From: Aquiflexum lacus
GTDB taxonomy: Bacteria > Bacteroidota > Bacteroidia > Cytophagales > Cyclobacteriaceae
Direction: 5' to 3'
Assembly: GCF_015476655.1 (NCBI RefSeq)
Contig: NZ_JABFHF010000035.1
Location: 1-63,491, forward strand
Length of the DNA: 63,491 bases
The notes under the pieces were generated by a model, which was not told where the DNA came from, ran no database searches, and saw nothing but the letters and a program-made list of their open reading frames with translations. A program made the translations under genes and the position numbers. This document shows, one piece after another, positions 27,572-35,810 of this stretch. The first letter of the stretch is position 1; every line of letters starts with the position of its first letter.

Positions 27572-28909
27572 ATGAAAGTTTCCCTGTTTTCCCTTTGCCT
27601 TTTTTTCCTGATCGCCATATTTCCAAAGCCAGGATTTTCCCAATCTGTGGATAATTTTATTGATAAAATCTATCCTGAATTGGATCAACTCTATAAAGCA
27701 CTACATCTAAACCCTGAATTGTCCCTACAAGAAAAAGAAACTTCTGCCAGAATAGCCAAAGAATTGAAATCTTTGGGATACGAGGTAACTGAAAATATCG
27801 GAGGCTATGGAGTCGTCGGGGTACTGGAAAACGGTGCAGGTCCTGTCCTTCTCATACGAACTGATATGGATGCCTTACCTATGGAAGAAAAAACGGGACT
27901 TCCCTATGCTTCTACCAAAAAAGGAATTTCCAATGACGGTAAAGAAACCTACATTACCCATTCCTGTGGGCATGATATCCATATGAGTGTTTTTGTGGGA
28001 ACCGCCAAAATGATGGTGGAATACAAACATGCTTGGAGGGGAACGCTTTTGATGGTAGGTCAGCCTGCAGAAGAAAACGGAATGGGTGCATGGAATATGA
28101 TGAACGACGGTTTGTACGAACGCTTCCCCCACCCTGATTATGCGATTGCGTTACATGATGATCCTTTTTTGCCAGCAGGAATGTTGGGGTACAAATCAGG
28201 CCCATTGATGGCAGGGGTGGATATGATGAATGTGACAGTGTATGGTGAAGGTGCGCATGGGGCAGCTCCACATAAAGGCATTGATCCGATCGTCTTGAGC
28301 GCGCAAATGATACAGGCTTATCAAACCATAGTCAGCAGAAGGATTGCGCCAATTGATCCTGCTGTGGTTACTGTTGGATCGATCCATGGTGGTACTGTCC
28401 ACAATATTATTCCTGATGAGGTGGTGATGCAATTGACTCTGCGTTCTTATTCACCCGAGGTAAGGGAAGAAATGGTCAGCAGCATCAAACGCATCAGTGA
28501 GCAATATGCCAGAGCAGCAGGGTTATCAGAGGAAAAAATGCCGACCTATTGGATCCGACATCCCCATACACCTGCCCTTATCAATGATAATGAACTCACC
28601 CGACAGATGGTGGATGTTTTTACGAACAATATAGGTGCAGACAAAGTCAAAGAAGTGCAAGCCCAGATGATCGGAGAAGATTTCAGCCGTTTTGGTATGC
28701 AGGAAAGGAATATTCCCATCACGATGTTTTACTTGGGAGCTTCAGATCCTGAATTTTTGGAAAAAGCTGAAATAGAAGGATTAGAAATACCCGGACTGCA
28801 CTCTCCCTACTTCGCTCCTCTACCTGAACCCACCATTAAGACTGGCGTAAAGGCCATGAGTTTGTTTGCGATGGATATTTTGAAGAATGTGGAGATATTA
28901 AAAAAATAG
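27572..28909 (+). CDS. M20 family metallo-amidohydrolase, secreted
   Basis: 445 residues from the ATG at 27572 (MKVSLFSLCLFFLIAIF), which gives a good signal peptide; an upstream ATG at 27473 would bury it behind 33 residues. Di-metal M20 amidohydrolase of the N-acyl-amino-acid/hippurate hydrolase group: RTDMDALPMEE, SCGHDIHMS, GQPAEENGMGA and the late GEDFSRF carry the metal ligands and catalytic Glu. The dimerisation domain has HGAAPHKGIDPI. Likely periplasmic peptide or acyl-amino-acid hydrolysis. Confidence 0.92.
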   Translation: MKVSLFSLCLFFLIAIFPKPGFSQSVDNFIDKIYPELDQLYKALHLNPELSLQEKETSARIAKELKSLGYEVTENIGGYGVVGVLENGAGPVLLIRTDMDALPMEEKTGLPYASTKKGISNDGKETYITHSCGHDIHMSVFVGTAKMMVEYKHAWRGTLLMVGQPAEENGMGAWNMMNDGLYERFPHPDYAIALHDDPFLPAGMLGYKSGPLMAGVDMMNVTVYGEGAHGAAPHKGIDPIVLSAQMIQAYQTIVSRRIAPIDPAVVTVGSIHGGTVHNIIPDEVVMQLTLRSYSPEVREEMVSSIKRISEQYARAAGLSEEKMPTYWIRHPHTPALINDNELTRQMVDVFTNNIGADKVKEVQAQMIGEDFSRFGMQERNIPITMFYLGASDPEFLEKAEIEGLEIPGLHSPYFAPLPEPTIKTGVKAMSLFAMDILKNVEILKK

Positions 28910-28922
28910 ATGTTGAAAAATA

Positions 28923-29075
28923 GATATAAAGTTGAAATATGATGGATATAAAGTTGAAATAATTTCCTCATCTACCGCTGTATTTTGCCATTCAGGTTTG
29001 ATGATGGGAAATTATATCGCCTATTTCAATTTATATCGCAAACCTGTCTGTCGTAGCAGAGCTTATATCAATAAC
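28923..29075. repeat. AT-rich inverted-repeat element, copy B (best preserved)
   Basis: GATATAAAGTTGAAAT occurs at 28923-28938 and again at 28945-28960. The second copy continues to ATAATTTCC. The complement follows as GGAAATTAT (29007-29015) and ATTTCAATTTATATC (29023-29037), giving a hairpin of ~90 nt with one interruption. Related to 20484-20600. The 28910-29230 gap has no protein gene. Confidence 0.6.
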
Positions 29076-29156
29076 AAAAAATATCTCTCAAATTAAAAAG
29101 ACGATTTAATGATTTTAACTTCACATTCCCTTAACCAAACAAAAAATAGAGTATGA

Positions 29157-29164
29157 TACCTTTG
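29157..29164 (+). promoter_or_regulatory. Candidate Bacteroidota -7 promoter element
   Basis: TACCTTTG fits the TAnnTTTG -7 consensus. No clear TTTG at -33. A transcript from here would meet the hairpin at 29207 after ~45 nt. Confidence 0.25.
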
Positions 29165-29206
29165 TCTCAGTAAATTTTTCTCATAGGTATTGATGATATA
29201 AAAAAT

Positions 29207-29232
29207 GAACCGTTTTGCGGTTCTTTTTTTTT
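29207..29232. terminator. Bidirectional terminator after the arsenosugar operon
   Basis: GAACCG-TTTTG-CGGTTC followed by nine T residues on the plus strand, and by ATTTTTTATATC on the minus strand, where it would end the GT2 gene. The T tract overlaps the GT2 stop codon. Confidence 0.7.
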
Positions 29233-29923
29233 ATCTATATACCAAAAGTCTGGAATATAACTCTTTGAGGTTTGAGGGCGGGGCGTTTAAAAAAAAGAGT
29301 GCAAAAACAATCAAGTTGGCCATTTGAACCCTAATCCAGGAATTGCTTTCATATTTTCTGGCAGAAACAGTGATTTTTTTGGGAATGACATAGAAACCGT
29401 ACTTTTTTTTCAACCTTCTCACCAATTCAAAATCCTCCATGATGCAATAATATTCATCAAAACCTTTTAATTCCTCAAAGACTTCTCTTTTGATAAACAA
29501 GGTCTGATCTCCACCGCCTGATAAGAGTCCATTGAATTGGGTAAACCAGGAATTTAACTTTAGAAGTCGGCTATCTGAATCAAAGGAATAGGCATAACAA
29601 CCTGCTGGTAATCCGCTGTTTATTGCCTGGACTATATCATCAAAAAACGAGGGGAGTACTCTTGTATCGGCATGCACAAAATAAAGGATTTCTCCTTTGG
29701 ACTGAATGACACCTAAATTCATCTGGCAAGCTCTGGAACAAACTTCGGACTTGACAACTTTCACACCCATACCTAAAGCTAACTCAACAGAATCGTCCTG
29801 ACTGCCCCCATCCACCACAATAACTTCTAACTCTTCTTTCTTCTCGTGATTGATAAAAAATGGAATTAATTCCTTTAAGTTCTCTGACTCATTTAAAATC
29901 GGTATGATGATACTCAGTTTCAC
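29231..29923 (-). CDS. Arsenosugar-type glycosyltransferase, family 2 (rSAM/selenodomain-associated transferase 2)
   Basis: 230 residues with a GTG start at 29923, seven bases after the preceding stop. GT-A fold: SIIIPILNESENL, EVIVVDGGSQDDSVELA, FVHADTRVLP (the DxD-like HADTR) and GGGDQTLFIKREVFEELKGF, EDFELVRRLKK. The C-terminal hydrophobic stretch (ANLIVFALFFLNAPP) suggests membrane association. This subfamily is typically encoded next to ArsS radical SAM proteins, as here, and may attach the sugar moiety. It is the last gene of the cluster. Confidence 0.88.
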   Translation of the reverse strand: MKLSIIIPILNESENLKELIPFFINHEKKEELEVIVVDGGSQDDSVELALGMGVKVVKSEVCSRACQMNLGVIQSKGEILYFVHADTRVLPSFFDDIVQAINSGLPAGCYAYSFDSDSRLLKLNSWFTQFNGLLSGGGDQTLFIKREVFEELKGFDEYYCIMEDFELVRRLKKKYGFYVIPKKITVSARKYESNSWIRVQMANLIVFALFFLNAPPSNLKELYSRLLVYR

Positions 29924-29929
29924 AGATGA

Positions 29930-30532
29930 TCATTTTCTTTTGACCACATAATTTTTGATCGGACTGTACATCACTGCCTTGTCAAGAATCCCGTTGACAT
30001 AGTAGTATTTGTTTTTGTTTCCATTGACATCAGCCTCGTAATAATCTTTGACTTTTTTGATAGTAGCAACCAATCCATATCCTTCCGCCATAAACTCTCT
30101 GGTATTAAGAGGTTCTTCAAAGAAAAAAACAGCTGAACTGAAATACAAGGGCTTACCAATTGGTTTGTTGTTTTCGTATTTGTAATTTTTGGCATCCACG
30201 TTATAATGATCCTTATTCCATTGAATCAAAGTTCTGAAATCACCTCTATTGGTTTTGGATTGGGCATCCGCCTTGATCAATTGCTTTTCCAGGTATTCAG
30301 CCTTTACCAAATAGTCCAAATTGATTTTTCCAAAAAACCAAAAACTCACTTCACTTTTGATATCATAATATGTTTTTTGTCCTACTTTCTTTTTGACTGC
30401 GGTCATTTCCCCAATGGATATTCCGGCCACACTGATATCATACTTGACCTCTTCCTGACCTAAAACCATTCCAGATTGAAAAATAAAAAATGCAATGACA
30501 ATAAACGATAACCTGATTTGTTGTTTGTTCAT
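29930..30532 (-). CDS. DUF6134 family protein, secreted
   Basis: 200 residues. A signal peptide of ~25 residues ends near VLGQEE. The mature part begins KYDISVAGISIGEMTAVKK and runs as alternating beta strands (SFWFFGKINLDYLVKAEYLE, FFEEPLNTREF), resembling DUF6134. The function is unknown. It lies inside the tight arsenosugar operon, 10 bp from the DUF2064 gene and 6 bp from the GT2 gene, which makes a related envelope role possible but unproven. Confidence 0.75.
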   Translation of the reverse strand: MNKQQIRLSFIVIAFFIFQSGMVLGQEEVKYDISVAGISIGEMTAVKKKVGQKTYYDIKSEVSFWFFGKINLDYLVKAEYLEKQLIKADAQSKTNRGDFRTLIQWNKDHYNVDAKNYKYENNKPIGKPLYFSSAVFFFEEPLNTREFMAEGYGLVATIKKVKDYYEADVNGNKNKYYYVNGILDKAVMYSPIKNYVVKRK

Positions 30533-30542
30533 AGGCCAACCC

Positions 30543-31169
30543 TCAATTATTTTCTGAAATCAAAGATTCAAATTTCAACCAATCTTCTTCTGTATCAATA
30601 TCTGAAAGCACCGGCAGTAGATAGTGGGAAAGATTGTTTTGATATATGGTTTCTAAAGTTAATGGAAAAACATTTTCCGTGCTCCACGGCATCTGCCAAA
30701 ATAATTGTGGGTAAAGATTGTTCATCCCAATGAGATAATATCCGCCATCCAATGCAGGACCAACTACGACCTCATTTTTTTCAAGAGAATCCAGCGCTGT
30801 TTCAATGGTTTCAGGGGTGATTTCCGGACAATCAGTGCCCATCAAGACTGCATTCGAATAACCCATACTAAAGATAGTAGCGAAAGCATTTTGCATTCTT
30901 TGACCTAAATCATCGCCATCCTGAACCATTTTGGCAGTGATATGCTCTTGGAAACCCTCATCAATTTCTTCAAAACCGTCGGAAAAAAAAACCCAGATAT
31001 CAGCATCTTTCACGCCAATAGACTGCTTATAGGTAAAGGCAACCAAATCTTTATAAATTTCAAAAGCTTTTTGATCACCAATAGTAGCCGCAAGTCTTGT
31101 TTTTACTTTTCCGTGGATGAGGTTTTTCTGAAAAATAATGATGGCATTTTCTGAGTTTTTACTTTTCAT
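30543..31169 (-). CDS. DUF2064 glycosyltransferase-like protein (rSAM/selenodomain-associated transferase 1)
   Basis: 208 residues, CofC/MobA-like nucleotidyl- or glycosyltransferase fold: GKVKTRLAATIGDQKA, then NAFATIFSMGYSNAVLMGTDCPEIT and VVGPALDGGYYLIGMN with the conserved DGGYYLIG. It is a standard partner of ArsS in arsenosugar loci. Here it starts three bases after the ArsS stop. Cytoplasmic. The exact nucleotide-sugar reaction is not established. Confidence 0.9.
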   Translation of the reverse strand: MKSKNSENAIIIFQKNLIHGKVKTRLAATIGDQKAFEIYKDLVAFTYKQSIGVKDADIWVFFSDGFEEIDEGFQEHITAKMVQDGDDLGQRMQNAFATIFSMGYSNAVLMGTDCPEITPETIETALDSLEKNEVVVGPALDGGYYLIGMNNLYPQLFWQMPWSTENVFPLTLETIYQNNLSHYLLPVLSDIDTEEDWLKFESLISENN

Positions 31170-31172
31170 AAT

Positions 31173-32216
31173 TTAAGCAGTTGCTCCCCCACAGCTTGAA
31201 CCTGCACCGGCCGTACAACCAAAGCAATGTTGGTTGACTACAATATTTCTATTCTTCAAAGTGAAATTATCCCAATCACTGATATGTTGGCTTTGAGGCG
31301 TTTCCACTTTGAGGTCCAACATCTGATTGAAGTCGCAATCGTATAGAAACCCATCCCAACCAACAGAAATTGAAGTACGGCACATCACATTGGCTGCTGC
31401 ATTGGGATTGTATGATTCGATCAGTTTCTCCATATATCCTTCATAATTGCCGCTCCGGATCAGATAATCCAGAAACCTGCTGATGGGGATATTGGTAATG
31501 GTAAACAAGGCATTGAAACTTACCCCGAAGTTGTTGCCCAATTTCTTTTTGAACTCCGCCTGAAGTCCTTCCTGACTTCCCGGCAAAAAAGCGCCGGAAG
31601 GATTATAGACCAAATTCAAAATCAGGTTACTTCTTTCGATACCATAACCTACGTCATTCAACATTTTTAATGCTTTGATTGATTTTTCAAATACCCCGTC
31701 CCCTCTCTGCGCATCTGTCCTTGCTGCAGAAAAATATGGAAGGGATGAAACTACTTCTATTCGGTTTTTTTTGAAGAATTCCGGGAGGTCATGGAATTTG
31801 GGGTTGGCCAGGATGATGGTCAGATTACACCTCACGATGATATTGATATCCTTTCCGATTTTCCTTATTTCAGTGACAAACCATCGGAAGTCAGGATTCA
31901 TTTCCGGTGCACCTCCTGTAAGATCCACGGATTTGATGTTATTTTTTTCGATCACCTTTAGACAATCCTCCATGATTTCCCGTGTCATGATTTCTTTCCT
32001 GTCAGGACCGGCATCTACATGGCAATGTTGGCAAACCTGATTGCACATTTTCCCCATATTGATCTGCAGGGTTTCAATGTGTAATGGCTTGAGGGGATAC
32101 AGTTGGGATTCATCCAATTTTTGGACAAAACTGATTCCAAAATCAGGGGACTCCAACAACTCTATCTCATACTGAGAGTTTGACAAAGGGTGATTTTGTG
32201 CTTTTAAAGATTTCAT
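31173..32216 (-). CDS. arsS: Arsenosugar biosynthesis radical SAM protein ArsS
   Basis: 347 residues. The radical SAM cluster motif CxxxCxxC is C58, C62, C65 (GKMCNQVCQHCHVDAG); SVDLTGGAPEMNP binds SAM. The C-terminal Cys-rich 'selenodomain' is HCFGCTAGAGSSCGG, with Cys342 encoded by TGT where some homologues carry selenocysteine. In cyanobacteria ArsS joins a 5'-deoxyadenosyl group to dimethylarsenite, giving the arsenosugar precursor. It is clustered with both accessory transferases and a CMD-family protein. No arsM methyltransferase lies in the window, so the methylated substrate must come from elsewhere. Confidence 0.93.
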   Translation of the reverse strand: MKSLKAQNHPLSNSQYEIELLESPDFGISFVQKLDESQLYPLKPLHIETLQINMGKMCNQVCQHCHVDAGPDRKEIMTREIMEDCLKVIEKNNIKSVDLTGGAPEMNPDFRWFVTEIRKIGKDINIIVRCNLTIILANPKFHDLPEFFKKNRIEVVSSLPYFSAARTDAQRGDGVFEKSIKALKMLNDVGYGIERSNLILNLVYNPSGAFLPGSQEGLQAEFKKKLGNNFGVSFNALFTITNIPISRFLDYLIRSGNYEGYMEKLIESYNPNAAANVMCRTSISVGWDGFLYDCDFNQMLDLKVETPQSQHISDWDNFTLKNRNIVVNQHCFGCTAGAGSSCGGATA

Positions 32217-32280
32217 TAAGTAACATCATTTGTGAAGTGTAAACGGATTAAATGTTTAAAGAGACGACAATTGGTATTTT

Positions 32281-32613
32281 TCACATCGATAATTCCTTGA
32301 CTTTATTCATCATTTGTGTGCCATGTACCAATGAGGCCCCGCCTCTGATGGCAGCTGCTACATGTACTGCTTCCATCATTTGTTCTTCATCACAACCTTT
32401 TTCCATGGAATCAACTGTATAAGCATCAATACAATAAGGGCATTGGATGGCATGGGCAACAGCTAGGGCAATCAAAGCCTTTTCACGTGCTGTCAAGGCA
32501 CCTTCTTTGAAAACCTCTCCATAGTAATCAAAGAATTTATCTGCCATGGATTTTTGGAATTCACCGATTTTTCCGAATTTTTTTAAGTCTTCCGGGTTGT
32601 AATATGTCTTCAT
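32281..32613 (-). CDS. Arsenosugar biosynthesis-associated AhpD-like (carboxymuconolactone decarboxylase family) protein
   Basis: 110 residues. The CMD/AhpD helical fold has redox pair CPYC at 58-61 in IQCPYCIDAYTVDSM, and the surrounding EKALIALAVAHA helix is typical. It may act as a thiol-dependent peroxidase or reductase. It is the promoter-proximal gene of the arsenosugar cluster (64 bp before arsS), and this subfamily is known from such clusters. Cytoplasmic. Confidence 0.87.
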   Translation of the reverse strand: MKTYYNPEDLKKFGKIGEFQKSMADKFFDYYGEVFKEGALTAREKALIALAVAHAIQCPYCIDAYTVDSMEKGCDEEQMMEAVHVAAAIRGGASLVHGTQMMNKVKELSM

Positions 32614-32995
32614 ATTTTTCTTGAATTTACGATAAGCTTAAATGTATTGGATTTATATTAAAATCAAAACCTATTTTAGGAAGGGTTGTTCGGATTAAAA
32701 TTATTTCAAAAGAACCTTATTTTTCCGGAATTTGAGTTGACTCAAATCATAACTGTTAAACCTCACCAACCTCATTTGGCAAAAGCCTATTTACACTCTG
32801 TATTTATATTTGAATGGGCTAAAGCCACATTCCTGTTCATTATCTTAATCCGTATCAGCCCTTTCTAAATACAACCATTACGCCAAAAAGGATTCTGATA
32901 TAATTTTTATTATTAATAGTCTCATCATTGAAACTAATTCAATTTACATTTTGTATTTAACCTATAAATTCTATAGACTTTAAACCAAAACTACT
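32614..32995. other. Divergent intergenic region with a dyad and a REP-like core
   Basis: No gene in these 382 bp. TTTGAGT-TG-ACTCAAA (32731-32746) is an inverted repeat that could be an operator for the divergent arsenosugar and peroxiredoxin genes. GGGCTAAAGCC (32816-32826) resembles cores of small REP palindromes of Bacteroidota. Confidence 0.4.
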
Positions 32996-33631
32996 ATGTC
33001 ACTAAGATTAGGAGATATTGCTCCAAATTTTGTCGCTGAGACGACAGAAGGTAAAATTGATTTTCACGAGTATTTAGGAGATGGATGGGGAGTCCTTTTT
33101 TCACATCCTGCAGATTATACTCCTGTTTGCACCACGGAACTTGGCGCTGTTGCCAAATTGAAATCTGAATTCGATAAAAGAAATGTCAAGGTTTTGGCAT
33201 TGAGTGTGGATGGATTGGCAGACCATAAAGAATGGATCAAAGATATCAATGAGACGCAGCACACAACTGTCAATTTCCCATTGATAGCGGACGAGGACAG
33301 GAAAGTAGCCGAACTCTACGACATGATTCATCCCAATGCCAGCGAAAAAGCAACCGTAAGGTCAGTATTTGTAATCGGAAATGACAAAAAAATCAAACTG
33401 ATCTTTACCTATCCTGCAAGTACCGGAAGAAATTTTGATGAGTTATTAAGAGTCATCGATTCTTTACAATTAACAGCTTACCACTCTGTAGCCACCCCGG
33501 CTGATTGGAAAAATGGTGAAGATGTGGTCATTGTTCCGAGCATCAAGGACGAAGATATTCCTGCAAAGTTTCCCAAGGGTCATACTAAAATCAAACCTTA
33601 CCTTCGGACTACTCCGCAGCCAAATATTTAA
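32996..33631 (+). CDS. Peroxiredoxin, 1-Cys (Prx6) type
   Basis: 211 residues. It reduces hydrogen peroxide and organic hydroperoxides. Peroxidatic Cys45 is in SHPADYTPVCTTELG. The long C-terminal extension (PSIKDEDIPAKFPKGH ... KPYLRTTPQP) and lack of a resolving Cys mark the Prx6 group. Cytoplasmic; the thiol that recycles it may be bacillithiol or thioredoxin, both implied by other genes here. A terminator follows at 33638-33673. Confidence 0.95.
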   Translation: MSLRLGDIAPNFVAETTEGKIDFHEYLGDGWGVLFSHPADYTPVCTTELGAVAKLKSEFDKRNVKVLALSVDGLADHKEWIKDINETQHTTVNFPLIADEDRKVAELYDMIHPNASEKATVRSVFVIGNDKKIKLIFTYPASTGRNFDELLRVIDSLQLTAYHSVATPADWKNGEDVVIVPSIKDEDIPAKFPKGHTKIKPYLRTTPQPNI

Positions 33632-33637
33632 ATACCG

Positions 33638-33673
33638 AAAAGCCCTGTTATAATTCAGGGCTTTTCTTTTTTA
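33638..33673 (+). terminator. Terminator of the peroxiredoxin gene
   Basis: AAAAGCCCTG-TTATAATT-CAGGGCTTTT followed by CTTTTTT. Confidence 0.85.
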
Positions 33674-33749
33674 ATTAGAATACCTTTTTTTGAAATATTA
33701 TTACTTAATTGGGTGCCAAAATAAATACATCGTCTCAAAATCATTTTAT

Positions 33750-34832
33750 ATGTCCATTTACTCTGTAATCAAGGGATCAGGTTCATATCTCCCGGATGTA
33801 ATTGTAAAGAATGAAGACTTTTTAAGCAATAATTTCATCAATGAAAAGGGAGAAAAAATCCCCAAAGAGAATAGTGCGATCATACGAAAATTCCAGGAAA
33901 TAACGGAAATAGAAGAAAGAAGATATTTAAGTCCCGAGTTGAATACCTCAGATATGGCATTTATTGCTGCTAAAGCGGCCATTGAGGATGCAGGGATTGA
34001 TCCAGAAACTTTAGACTATATTATTGTAGCTCAAAATTTTGGAGAAATACTGTACAATAACCGAAAAACGGATATTCTTCCTACCATCGCTTCGAGGGTC
34101 AAACACCTGCTAAAAATTGAGAATCCTGACTGCGTGGCTTATGATCTTCCTTTTGGTTGTCCAGGTTGGGTTCAAGGTGTCATCCACGCAGACTATTTTA
34201 TCAAGTCGGGAGATGCAAAAAGAGCCTTGATCATCGGTGCCGAAACACTTTCGAGGATTATCGATCCACATGATATTGACAGCATGATTTACTCTGATGG
34301 CGCCGGGGCAGTTGTGTTGGAAGGAGTGGAAAGTGGGGAACCTATTGGAGTTCTTTGCCACAAGACCAGAACGGATACCCTTACCCAAGCGCATTTGTTG
34401 AAAATGGATGTTTCCTATAATCCTGATTTTAAGGATGACACTTTATTTCTTAAAATGAATGGCAGGAAACTTTATGAATATGCATTGAATACTGTACCGG
34501 TTTTGATGAAGCAGACGATAGAAAAATCAGGTTTGGACATCAAAGATATCAGTAAAGTACTGATACATCAGGCCAATGCCAAAATGGATGAAGCGATTTT
34601 GATCAGAACCCTGAAGCTTTTTGGACTTACTGAAAAACCTGAGGGGATTATGCCCATGATCATAGCCAAAATGGGCAATAACTCTGTTGCTACAGTACCT
34701 ATCCTATATGATAAGATTGCCAGAAGTGAGCTAAATGGTTACCAATTCAGAGCCGGAGACAATTTGGTCTTTGCTTCGGTTGGAGCAGGTATGAACGTGA
34801 ATGCATTTGTATATAAAATTCCTGAAAACTAG
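33750..34832 (+). CDS. 3-oxoacyl-ACP synthase III family protein
   Basis: 360 residues from the ATG at 33750; an upstream start at 33690 adds 20 unconserved residues. Thiolase-fold condensing enzyme of the FabH family with Cys137 (YDLPFGCPGWVQGVIHA), His in KVLIHQANAKMDEAI, and Asn in GNNSVATVPILYD. The triad Cys-His-Asn is complete. FabH itself starts fatty acid synthesis from acetyl-CoA; this divergent member could instead serve a special acyl chain. It stands alone, not in a fab cluster. Confidence 0.87.
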   Translation: MSIYSVIKGSGSYLPDVIVKNEDFLSNNFINEKGEKIPKENSAIIRKFQEITEIEERRYLSPELNTSDMAFIAAKAAIEDAGIDPETLDYIIVAQNFGEILYNNRKTDILPTIASRVKHLLKIENPDCVAYDLPFGCPGWVQGVIHADYFIKSGDAKRALIIGAETLSRIIDPHDIDSMIYSDGAGAVVLEGVESGEPIGVLCHKTRTDTLTQAHLLKMDVSYNPDFKDDTLFLKMNGRKLYEYALNTVPVLMKQTIEKSGLDIKDISKVLIHQANAKMDEAILIRTLKLFGLTEKPEGIMPMIIAKMGNNSVATVPILYDKIARSELNGYQFRAGDNLVFASVGAGMNVNAFVYKIPEN

Positions 34833-34876
34833 AAGATAGGCTTAAAATCAATATTTGAAATGAGTTTCTTTCAAAC

Positions 34877-34950
34877 CGCTGGTGACGCTGATCTATCTGT
34901 TTTTCAATGATTTATGCATATGCGCCAATCAGTACAATGCGTCATCAGCG
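34877..34950. repeat. Imperfect inverted repeat after the KAS III gene
   Basis: CGCTGGTGACGC (34877-34888) pairs with GCGTCATCAGCG (34939-34950), 11 of 12 bases, over a 50-nt spacer. It lies between the KAS III-family stop and the converging phzF stop. Confidence 0.45.
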
Positions 34951-35021
34951 TTCCATCATTTAACTCACTATCGCCAATCTGTCTATCGCATCATGGTGGA
35001 TTCTCAATGAAAAATCCTTTT

Positions 35022-35810
35022 TTATTTCAAGCTGATTTCACCTTGCATATAAGTAACAGCTTGACCACTGATTTCTACAAGATCTTCTTTTAATTCGCAT
35101 GCTAGAAAGCCTCCTCTGGCCGAAAGCTGTATGGCTGTTAAAGTAGTTTTACCAAGCTTTTCAGACCAAATAGGTGTCAAGGTGGTATGTGCTGACCCGG
35201 TAACAGGGTCTTCTGGAACACCAACCTGAGGGCCAAAAAATCTAGAGACAAAATCTACTGTTTTTCCAGGCGCTGTTACGATTACGCCTCTTGCTTGAAT
35301 TTTTGAAATAAGATGAAGGTCAAATACGAGGTTTTTGATCATTTCTTCCTTTTCAAATATCAGAACAAAATCGGTTTTTCCCTTAAATGCCTTGGATGGC
35401 TTTGGATCAAAAGGTTTCAGAAGTTCATCATTTAATTCAATGGCTGAAACATCATCCTTTGGAAAATCCATCCTCATTTTATTACCGATTTTCTTGACCG
35501 TCAATTTACCGGATCTCGGAGAAAAAAAGTTGATCAAATCTCCTTTATGGCCTTCATGATTGAACAATACATGGGCAGCTGCTAAAGTAGCGTGCCCACA
35601 TAAATCCACCTCTGTACTAGGTGTGAACCACCTTAAAACATATTGGCCCTTTTCTTTGACATAGAATGCGGTCTCGGAAAGATTGTTTTCCAATGCAATT
35701 TTTTGCAAAAGATCATCCTCAAGCCAATCTTGTAAAGGCAACACAGCCGCAGGATTACCTTGAAAAACCTGCTCTGCAAATGCATCAACTTGGTATATTT
35801 TCAGATTCAT
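35022..35810 (-). CDS. PhzF family phenazine biosynthesis isomerase-like protein
   Basis: 262 residues, the usual family size. QVDAFAEQVFQGNPAAVLPL and NNLSETAFYV carry the conserved Glu of the isomerase site; VDLCGHATLAAAHVLF and the late FGPQVGVPEDPVTGSAHTTL are PhzF signatures. No phenazine genes are nearby, so it is probably one of the many PhzF homologues of unknown substrate. Its ATG overlaps the helicase stop codon (TGATG), so the two are likely translated together. Confidence 0.92.
   Translation of the reverse strand: MNLKIYQVDAFAEQVFQGNPAAVLPLQDWLEDDLLQKIALENNLSETAFYVKEKGQYVLRWFTPSTEVDLCGHATLAAAHVLFNHEGHKGDLINFFSPRSGKLTVKKIGNKMRMDFPKDDVSAIELNDELLKPFDPKPSKAFKGKTDFVLIFEKEEMIKNLVFDLHLISKIQARGVIVTAPGKTVDFVSRFFGPQVGVPEDPVTGSAHTTLTPIWSEKLGKTTLTAIQLSARGGFLACELKEDLVEISGQAVTYMQGEISLK

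Noticed and set aside
31173..31200. Selenocysteine in the ArsS C-terminus
   Set aside because: The codon is TGT (Cys342), not TGA, and the frame ends normally in TAA.
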